From the NCBI GenBank assembly GCA_024742305.1, contig JANSYQ010000005.1:62001-126000 (forward strand): a stretch of DNA of 64,000 nucleotides, read 5' to 3'. Within the stretch, counting starts at the first letter, position 1, and each line of letters opens with the position of its first letter. The notes below the pieces were generated by a model. It made no database searches, was not told where the DNA came from, and worked only from the letters and a program-made list of their open reading frames with translations. Position numbers and translations under genes: made by a program. This document shows, in pieces, positions 58,018 through 64,000 of this stretch. Origin of the DNA: a bacterium (lineage in GTDB: Bacteria > Bacteroidota > Bacteroidia > Flavobacteriales_D > Crocinitomicaceae).

Positions 58018-59692
58018 TGTGTGCGTTGTAGGAAGTGGTGCCGGAGCTGGCCCAATAATTTACGAACTTTCCAAGGCAGGATTGAATGTTGTCGTCCTTG
58101 AAAAAGGACCTTGGCTAAAAACTGAAGATTTTAGCAAAGATGAAATGGTGGCAACAAGAAGAAGTGTCTACACGCCCAATCTAAAGGACGAATGTCATGT
58201 ACTCGTGAAAAAAAATGCAGCGGGCAAATGGATGCGACAGTCCACTTATTCATCTGGACGCGACTTCTGGAACGGAAATGTGGTAGGCGGCTCTTCCAAT
58301 TTCATGAGCGCGTATTTCCACCGACTCAAACCTGTCGATTTTCGATTGAAAAGTGAGTTCGGCCCGATTGAAGGAGCAAATATCGCCGATTGGCCCATTC
58401 GCTATGCAGATTTAGAGCCATTTTACGCCAAAACAGAAGAAATTGTCGGAGTTTCCGGGAAAGTGGTTCAGCACAAACATCAGGAACCGCGATCAACAGA
58501 AGACTTCCCCTACCCGCCTTTGTCGGAGAACGTATTTTCCACTTGGCTCGATAGCGCTGCAGAACGATTGAATTACGAAATATTCACCTCACCACGAGGT
58601 ATTCTATCCCAACCAAAAGAAGCACGAAAGTCGTGTTATTACTCTAATTATTGTGGAAGCTACGGTTGTAGCTCAGATGCAAAAGGAAGCTCTCGGGCCG
58701 CCTTGATCAACCAAGCGTTAGAGACGGGAAATTGCACCTTGCTACCTAACTCAAAAGTGTTCCACTTGGAGACGAATGGAAACGGAGCAGTGGTTAAGGC
58801 AAACTATTACGATATCAATGGCGACAAACAATTTGTAGAAGCGAACACCTTCGTTGTGGCTGCTCAAGCTATCGAAACATCGCGTCTATTACTAATGAGT
58901 AAAAACGAAGACTTCCCGAATGGATTGGCAAACAACTCAGGAAACGTAGGGAAAAACCTTGTATTTTCAGGCGGCGGTGTAGGTTCTGGGCAGCTTTTCT
59001 TTGAAGATCTAACGCAAGAAGAAGCCGAACAAATTAAAACACCGGGCGTTTTTATCAACCGTGCCTCACAAGAATGGTACGTCATAAAAGACGCTGAATT
59101 TTCTGATACTCCAGTAAAAGGTGGTACTATTGATTTTGTTTCTGAACATGCGAACGCAGTCACCAAATCCATTCCATTAAAATGGGACGATGACGGAAAA
59201 CTAGTGTTTGGCTCTGAATTGAAAGAAAAGATGCACTCCTATTTCACGGAGCAGCGCAAATTCAAATTTGAGATTTTTGTCGATTGGCTTCCCAATGACA
59301 ACTGTTTTGTTGAGCTAGATGACGAAGTAAAAGACAAATGGGGCGATCCTGTGGCAAAAATTTGGCTAGGATATCACGACCATGATTTAAAAGTGGGAGA
59401 ATATTTAGCAGAAAAGGCAGAAGAACTTTTCAAAGAAGCTGGTCTACAAAATGTGCGATCCAACATTTCAGGTAGTGTTTCTCCAAACCTTCAAGCAGGA
59501 GGCTGTCGCTTTGGAAATGATCCAAACACGTCCGTTCTTGACAAAAATTGCAAGGCACACGAAGTATCCAACTTGTACGTAACCGATGGTAGTTTTATGC
59601 CAACTGGAGGTAGTGTTACTTATACATTCACCATTTACGCCAACGCTTTCCGTGTTGCAGATCATTTGGTTCAAAAATTGACTTCTTCCTAA
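58007..59692 (+). CDS. GMC-family FAD-dependent oxidoreductase
   Basis: A 561-residue flavoenzyme of the glucose-methanol-choline family, gluconate 2-dehydrogenase large-subunit type. The N-terminal dinucleotide motif is VCVVGSGAGAGPIIYELSKAG, the GMC FAD loop is WNGNVVGGSSNFMSAYFHR, and FVVAAQAIETSRLLLM and the C-terminal VTDGSFMPTGGSVTYTFTIY with the catalytic-region residues are visible. It has no signal peptide of its own, so export would depend on the overlapping small subunit. The substrate, likely a sugar, sugar acid or alcohol, cannot be assigned. Confidence 0.9.
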   Translation: MKYDVCVVGSGAGAGPIIYELSKAGLNVVVLEKGPWLKTEDFSKDEMVATRRSVYTPNLKDECHVLVKKNAAGKWMRQSTYSSGRDFWNGNVVGGSSNFMSAYFHRLKPVDFRLKSEFGPIEGANIADWPIRYADLEPFYAKTEEIVGVSGKVVQHKHQEPRSTEDFPYPPLSENVFSTWLDSAAERLNYEIFTSPRGILSQPKEARKSCYYSNYCGSYGCSSDAKGSSRAALINQALETGNCTLLPNSKVFHLETNGNGAVVKANYYDINGDKQFVEANTFVVAAQAIETSRLLLMSKNEDFPNGLANNSGNVGKNLVFSGGGVGSGQLFFEDLTQEEAEQIKTPGVFINRASQEWYVIKDAEFSDTPVKGGTIDFVSEHANAVTKSIPLKWDDDGKLVFGSELKEKMHSYFTEQRKFKFEIFVDWLPNDNCFVELDDEVKDKWGDPVAKIWLGYHDHDLKVGEYLAEKAEELFKEAGLQNVRSNISGSVSPNLQAGGCRFGNDPNTSVLDKNCKAHEVSNLYVTDGSFMPTGGSVTYTFTIYANAFRVADHLVQKLTSS

Positions 59693-59813
59693 ATCATTTG
59701 CGCTTCTAGTTACACGTAAAATTGTCACGCAATCCTCCAAGGATAACACAACTTCAAAGGACTGAGCGTTCGTGTTATATCAGTGGAAATTCGTATTTTG
59801 AAGGTCGAACTTT

Positions 59814-61355
59814 GTGAAAAACCAGAAACAACCTGCTCAACAACTTGGGTCGCTCGAGAAAAAGGACTTGTACCAGCTCATCATTGAGACTGCGAACGAA
59901 GGCGTATGGATCAAAGACGCCAATCACATTACCACTTTCGTCAACAAAAAAATGGCCGATATGCTCGGTTATTCGGAAGAGTCGATGGTAGGGCGACACT
60001 TTAAGGATTTCACATTTCCCGAAGACGAAACGACCATCAATCAAATGCACGAACGTCGCGAAACTGGGGGCACAGATGGTTATGAGTTACGACTAAAAAA
60101 TCATAAGGGAGAAGTAGTTTGGGTATTCGTGAATGCGAGTGCCTTAATGAAAGAGGGGAAATACCTAGGCTCATTGGGCATGCTTAGCAACATCACCGTT
60201 CACAAACAAAAAGAACAAAAGCGAATTGAACAAGAACGTCGCTATCGTTCATTGTTTGAAGATTCTCCAGTACCCATTTGGGATGAAGATTTCTCTGAGG
60301 TCAAGAAATACATTGATAACTTGAAAGCACAAGGAATCAAGGACATTCGGAGCTATTTTGAAAACAACACAGAAGCCGTTGTTGAATGTTCAGCTTTATT
60401 GAAGGTGAATGATGTAAACCAAGCTGTAGTCGATCTAAATGAAGCACCGAACAAAGAATACATGCTGGCAAATTATACCAAGCTTATTGATGCAAAGTCA
60501 GCAGAATACGCCATCAACCAATTTGAAGCCATCGCAAATGGCGACAAAAGTTGCGAATTTGACGCCGAACTGCGCACTTTCAACAGCAATATCGTTCATG
60601 TTCACTTGAAATGGACCGTCGTCAAAGGGTATGAAGACACTTACGAAAAAGTGTACCTCAGCACTACTGACTTAACGGATAGAATTGTTGCAGAGAATGC
60701 CAACCTTCGTAAATCGAACGATCAAAAAGAACTGCTTCTCAAAGAGATTCACCACAGAGTAAAGAACAACTTGCAAATTATCACAAGCTTATTAAAACTT
60801 CAAGCGAACTCTGTGGAAGATGCGGCCACCATTGAACTCTTCGAGTTAAGTTTACACAGAATCAATTCGATGGCGCTGGTGCACGACTTACTGTATCGCT
60901 CCGAAGATTTTTCTCGAATCAATTACGGTTTGTATTTAGAGACTTTGGTAACGCCTTTGATAGAGTCCATGAAGCACGATGATGCGGAAATTGAACTAGA
61001 AATCAAGGCTGAAAACGTTTCGCTTAATATCAACACTTCCATCCCACTTGGATTGTTGATCAATGAAATCATTACCAATTCTCTGAAGCATGGGTTAAAA
61101 AACACAGAGTTGGGAACTATATATATACATATCACCAAAGAAGAAAACGGTGATTTTTGCTTGTCAATGGGTGACAACGGCGTTGGTTTCCCTCGTGATA
61201 TTGATATCGAACAGGCCGATTCTCTCGGCTTGCAACTTATAACCAGCTTGGGAGAGCAGTTAATGGGAGAAATTGTACGTCGTCACGATGAACCTGGAAC
61301 ACATTACAAGCTTGTATTTAAGGAACTACCGCAGCGACAACCTATTGCCGAGTAA
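59814..61355 (+). CDS. PAS-domain histidine kinase, HisKA_2/HWE type
   Basis: A 513-residue kinase without membrane segments, starting at GTG 59814. A PAS domain lies at about residues 17-135 (LYQLIIETANEGVWIKDANH, MVGRHFKDFTFPEDE) with a PAC motif. A second diverged PAS-like region of about 140-305 has IWDEDFSEVKKYIDNLKAQG. The HisKA_2 domain follows with the phosphohistidine in LLLKEIHHRVKNNLQIITSL and a compact HATPase_c (GLLINEIITNSLKHG, DNGVGFP, LGLQLI). No response regulator is adjacent. Confidence 0.9.
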   Translation: MKNQKQPAQQLGSLEKKDLYQLIIETANEGVWIKDANHITTFVNKKMADMLGYSEESMVGRHFKDFTFPEDETTINQMHERRETGGTDGYELRLKNHKGEVVWVFVNASALMKEGKYLGSLGMLSNITVHKQKEQKRIEQERRYRSLFEDSPVPIWDEDFSEVKKYIDNLKAQGIKDIRSYFENNTEAVVECSALLKVNDVNQAVVDLNEAPNKEYMLANYTKLIDAKSAEYAINQFEAIANGDKSCEFDAELRTFNSNIVHVHLKWTVVKGYEDTYEKVYLSTTDLTDRIVAENANLRKSNDQKELLLKEIHHRVKNNLQIITSLLKLQANSVEDAATIELFELSLHRINSMALVHDLLYRSEDFSRINYGLYLETLVTPLIESMKHDDAEIELEIKAENVSLNINTSIPLGLLINEIITNSLKHGLKNTELGTIYIHITKEENGDFCLSMGDNGVGFPRDIDIEQADSLGLQLITSLGEQLMGEIVRRHDEPGTHYKLVFKELPQRQPIAE

Positions 61356-61357
61356 TC

Positions 61358-61921
61358 TTACTTCTTTACGTATTTCGTAAGAATCACAATCTGCTGACCG
61401 TCTACCTTTCCTTCAATATGCTCAGGATTATCTTGTACCAATCGAATGTTCCGAACAGCTGTTCCTCGTTTCGCGACAATGCTACTGCCCTTTACATTTA
61501 AGTCTTTGATGATAACTACACTATCTCCGGCTTCCAAAGGAACACCATTGCTATCGCGATGCACAACCGAATTCTCCTCGTCAGTTAGTCCGTCTTTCGC
61601 CCATTCCAAGTCAGCCTCCTCCAAATACATCATATCGAGCAAGTCATTCGGCCACCCTTCACTCTTTAGGTTATTCAACATTCGGTAGGCTACTACTTTT
61701 ACGGCAGACACTTCGCTCCACATCGCATCGTTCAAACAACGCCAGTGATTTGGATCAGCTGATTCTGGTTCATTGATTTGCGAAACACAGGTTTTACAGG
61801 CATAAATAACCTCGTCTAGTGTGTTTCCTTGTTTCGGAGTAACGGCAAAAACAGTCAAATTCTCTGTTGAGCCACATAGCTCGCATGCTTCATTACTTCT
61901 TTCTTTTAGTGCCTGTTCCAT
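61358..61921 (-). CDS. PhnA-like (YjdM) zinc-ribbon protein
   Basis: A 187-residue cytoplasmic protein of the YjdM/PhnA family. It has a treble-clef-like zinc ribbon at the N-terminus (EACELCGSTENLTVFAV, then YACKTCVSQI, two CxxC pairs) and the C-terminal PhnA SH3-like domain (GVPLEAGDSVVIIKDLNVKG, GTAVRNIRLV). Despite its historical name this family is not part of the C-P lyase pathway, and its function is unclear. It converges on the PAS kinase gene with a 2-bp gap between stops. Confidence 0.85.
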   Translation of the reverse strand: MEQALKERSNEACELCGSTENLTVFAVTPKQGNTLDEVIYACKTCVSQINEPESADPNHWRCLNDAMWSEVSAVKVVAYRMLNNLKSEGWPNDLLDMMYLEEADLEWAKDGLTDEENSVVHRDSNGVPLEAGDSVVIIKDLNVKGSSIVAKRGTAVRNIRLVQDNPEHIEGKVDGQQIVILTKYVKK

Positions 61922-62032
61922 GTTTGTTGCGTTTGTTTCGCTACAATATTACTTCTTTTCCAACAATGAAAACTTGTTCGTAATTCCTTGAAGTCTGCCG
62001 ACTTTCTCACCGTATTACTTCTATAGAATTAC

Positions 62033-62040
62033 TAATTTTG
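62033..62040 (+). promoter_or_regulatory. -7 promoter box of purM
   Basis: TAATTTTG fits TAnnTTTG and ends 16 bases before ATG 62057. Confidence 0.5.
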
Positions 62041-62056
62041 CCACTTACCGAATTTT

Positions 62057-63223
62057 ATGGCAGATACTCGTTACAACCTTCGCGGCGTTTCAGCTGGAAA
62101 AGAAGACGTTCACAACGCAATCAAGAACGTTGACAAAGGACTTTTTCCTCAAGCATTTTGTAAAATCGTTCCGGATATGCTTTCCGGTGACCCAGACTAT
62201 TGTGTGGTAATGCACGCAGATGGGGCTGGAACCAAGTCATCGTTGGCCTACATGTACTGGAAAGAAACAGGCGACTTATCCGTGTGGAAAGGCATTGCCC
62301 AAGACGCATTGATTATGAACATTGACGATCTACTCTGCGTAGGAGCAACGGATAACATTCTACTTTCCTCTACCATAGGTCGAAACAAAAACTTGGTGCC
62401 GGGCGAAGTAATTTCTGCCATTATCAACGGAACAGAAGAATTACTGGAAGATTTGCGCAATCAAGGTATTGGCATTCATTCAACGGGTGGTGAAACTGCC
62501 GACGTTGGAGATTTGGTTCGCACCATTATTGTCGACTCAACCGTTGTGTGCCGAATGAAACGCTCAGATGTAATTTCCAATCATACCATCCAAGCAGGTG
62601 ATGTGATTGTTGGACTTGCTTCTCACGGACAGGCGACGTACGAAAATGAATACAATGGTGGTATGGGAAGTAATGGTTTGACATCTGCCCGTCACGACGT
62701 ATTCAATAAAACACTTGCCGTCAAATACCCAGAAAGCTTCGATCCGTCTGTACCGGAAGATTTGGTATACAGCGGCTCCAAAGGATTGACGGAAGGCACA
62801 GATACAGAGCTGGACGCTGGGAAACTGGTACTTTCTCCTACTCGAACCTATGCTCCGATCATCAAGAAAATTTTGGATGACCATCGCGACAATATTCACG
62901 GTATGGTGCATTGTTCTGGTGGAGCGCAAACCAAAGTACTTCACTTTGTGGATAACGTGCATGTCATTAAGAATAACTTGTTCGAAATTCCACCTTTGTT
63001 TGAAATGATTCAAAAGGAATCGGGAACGGACTGGAAAGAAATGTACAAGGTCTTCAACATGGGGCACCGCATGGAAATTTATCTTCCTGAGGAGCACGCA
63101 CAAAGCATTATCGACATTTCAAAATCGTTTGGAGTCGATGCACAAATCGTTGGTCGCGTTGAAGAAAACCAAGGAAAGAAACTCACAATTACGTCTCCGC
63201 ACGGGGAATTTACGTACGAATAA
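62057..63223 (+). CDS. purM: phosphoribosylformylglycinamidine cyclo-ligase (AIR synthase)
   Basis: PurM catalyses the ATP-dependent ring closure of FGAM to AIR, step 5 of purine synthesis. The 388-residue protein has MADTRYNLRGVSAGKEDVHN, the phosphate-binding HADGAGTKSSLAYMYWKETG, MNIDDLLCVGATDNIL with catalytic Asp residues, STGGETADVGDLVRTIIVDS and VIVGLASHGQATYENEYNGG. It is longer than the roughly 345-residue E. coli enzyme, as is common in Bacteroidota. prfA begins 2 bp after its stop, so they are co-transcribed. Confidence 0.93.
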   Translation: MADTRYNLRGVSAGKEDVHNAIKNVDKGLFPQAFCKIVPDMLSGDPDYCVVMHADGAGTKSSLAYMYWKETGDLSVWKGIAQDALIMNIDDLLCVGATDNILLSSTIGRNKNLVPGEVISAIINGTEELLEDLRNQGIGIHSTGGETADVGDLVRTIIVDSTVVCRMKRSDVISNHTIQAGDVIVGLASHGQATYENEYNGGMGSNGLTSARHDVFNKTLAVKYPESFDPSVPEDLVYSGSKGLTEGTDTELDAGKLVLSPTRTYAPIIKKILDDHRDNIHGMVHCSGGAQTKVLHFVDNVHVIKNNLFEIPPLFEMIQKESGTDWKEMYKVFNMGHRMEIYLPEEHAQSIIDISKSFGVDAQIVGRVEENQGKKLTITSPHGEFTYE

Positions 63224-63225
63224 TC

Positions 63226-64000
63226 ATGAACGAACTACTGCAAAAACTCGAAGCCATTCACATTCGCTTTGTCGAGGTTGGTAAGCTAATTGTCGACCCG
63301 GAAATTATTGCTGACATGAAACGGTACGTGAAGCTCAACAAGGAATACAAAGACCTTGAGGAGATTGACGAGATGTATAAAAAATACAAGAACATCATCG
63401 AAAACCTGGAAAACTCCAAAGCCTTGTTGCAAGAAGAGGACGATCCGGAGATGCGTGAGATGGCGAAAATGGAAATCGACGAGTTGGAATCTGTTCGCCC
63501 AGAAATGGAGGAGCAAATCAAAATGATGTTGATTCCTAAAGATCCTGAGGATGAAAAAAGTGCCATCATGGAATTACGTGCCGGTACCGGCGGTGATGAA
63601 GCGTGTATTTTCGTTGAAGACTGTTTCCGCATGTATACCATGTTCTTCAAAGAGCGCGGATGGAGCTACGAAATCATCAACTCAAACGAGGGAACTGTAA
63701 AAGGATACAAGGAAATCTCCTTGAACATTGATGCGCCTGCTGCTTATGGTGTTTTAAAATTTGAATCGGGCGTTCACCGGGTGCAGCGTGTTCCCGAAAC
63801 GGAATCGCAAGGTCGTGTCCACACCTCGGCAATCACAGTGGCAGTGCTGCCGGAAGCAGAAGAAGTCGATTTCGAACTTAACATGGCAGACGTACGAAAA
63901 GATACGTACCGCGCTTCTGGAGCTGGAGGTCAGCACGTAAATAAAACGGAATCTGCCGTGCGTTTAACGCACATTCCAACGGGCGTGGTTGCAGAATGTC
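63226..64000 (+). CDS. prfA: peptide chain release factor 1, N-terminal part
   Basis: The gene runs off the right edge; 258 codons are visible. MNELLQKLEAIHIRFVEVGK opens the coiled N-terminal domain, followed by IMELRAGTGGDEACIFVEDC, HRVQRVPETESQGRVHTSA with the RF1-type P-x-T tripeptide (P-E-T) that reads UAA/UAG, and the GGQ catalytic motif at residues 234-236 (SGAGGQHVNKTES). It hydrolyses peptidyl-tRNA at stop codons in the ribosome. It is coupled to purM with a 2-bp gap. Confidence 0.95.
   Translation, partial: MNELLQKLEAIHIRFVEVGKLIVDPEIIADMKRYVKLNKEYKDLEEIDEMYKKYKNIIENLENSKALLQEEDDPEMREMAKMEIDELESVRPEMEEQIKMMLIPKDPEDEKSAIMELRAGTGGDEACIFVEDCFRMYTMFFKERGWSYEIINSNEGTVKGYKEISLNIDAPAAYGVLKFESGVHRVQRVPETESQGRVHTSAITVAVLPEAEEVDFELNMADVRKDTYRASGAGGQHVNKTESAVRLTHIPTGVVAEC

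Noticed and set aside
62564-63103. minus-strand 179-codon frame in purM
   Set aside because: It is antisense to a conserved housekeeping gene with clear PurM motifs.

Overview
The window is a compact, high-coding-density stretch of a Bacteroidota chromosome, most likely order Flavobacteriales. The evidence is three secreted proteins with type IX secretion (T9SS) C-terminal sorting domains, a CarboxypepD_reg/DUF5686 outer-membrane protein, TonB-plug-like proteins, the Flavobacteriia-type short arginine decarboxylase, few Shine-Dalgarno sequences, and promoters of the Bacteroidota type with a TAnnTTTG -7 box just before start codons. No phage, insertion sequence or CRISPR array was seen. The species cannot be named from the sequence.

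0-10.4 kb is envelope and DNA maintenance: the 5' part of recQ, tatC, a DUF5686 barrel, lptB, small lipoproteins, a BamA/TamA-like protein, rmuC and an MlaE/MlaF-type lipid transporter. 10.4-22 kb holds sprT-like, a mannose-1-phosphate guanylyltransferase, two paralogous plug-only TonB-like proteins, fabD, a T9SS protein, an MFS transporter, dps, an HxlR regulator and an MscS channel. Its gaps contain two kinds of dispersed repeat: an octamer TGA-type repeat (four loci) and a roughly 200-bp palindromic mosaic element (three copies).

22-28 kb is a minus-strand run that reads ECF sigma factor, universal stress protein, secreted PepSY-like protein, speA, speB, DUF155 protein and deoxyhypusine-synthase homologue, apparently one polyamine operon. 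28-37 kb is more accessory: a MntA/HepT toxin-antitoxin pair, a second MscS protein, a NarL-type two-component pair, VOC and DUF1801/CDGSH proteins, a Crp/Fnr regulator, tRNA-Leu, tRNA-Gly and a YgiD-like dioxygenase.

37-55.5 kb carries mutS, a TrmH-type methyltransferase, a desaturase, a Kelch T9SS protein, a ferredoxin-NADP reductase, a membrane-anchored TPR-LytTR regulator, a beta-helix T9SS protein, a histidine kinase, an interlocked thyA-capA-folA cluster, a DinB lipoprotein and topB. 55.5-64 kb has two adjacent genes built from a W-x33-C-x28/29-C module in four copies, which is the best candidate here for an undescribed protein family. It is followed by a Cys-rich lipoprotein, a GMC oxidoreductase with its small subunit, a PAS histidine kinase, a PhnA-type protein, purM and the 5' part of prfA.

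Two cross-cutting signals stand out. An identical 18-bp sequence containing the palindrome TACCATGGTA lies in the promoters of the MFS transporter and the YgiD-like dioxygenase, 16.5 kb apart, with an HxlR regulator beside the first. In addition, at least five genes have the -7 box ending exactly four bases before ATG, which predicts leaderless or nearly leaderless mRNAs.
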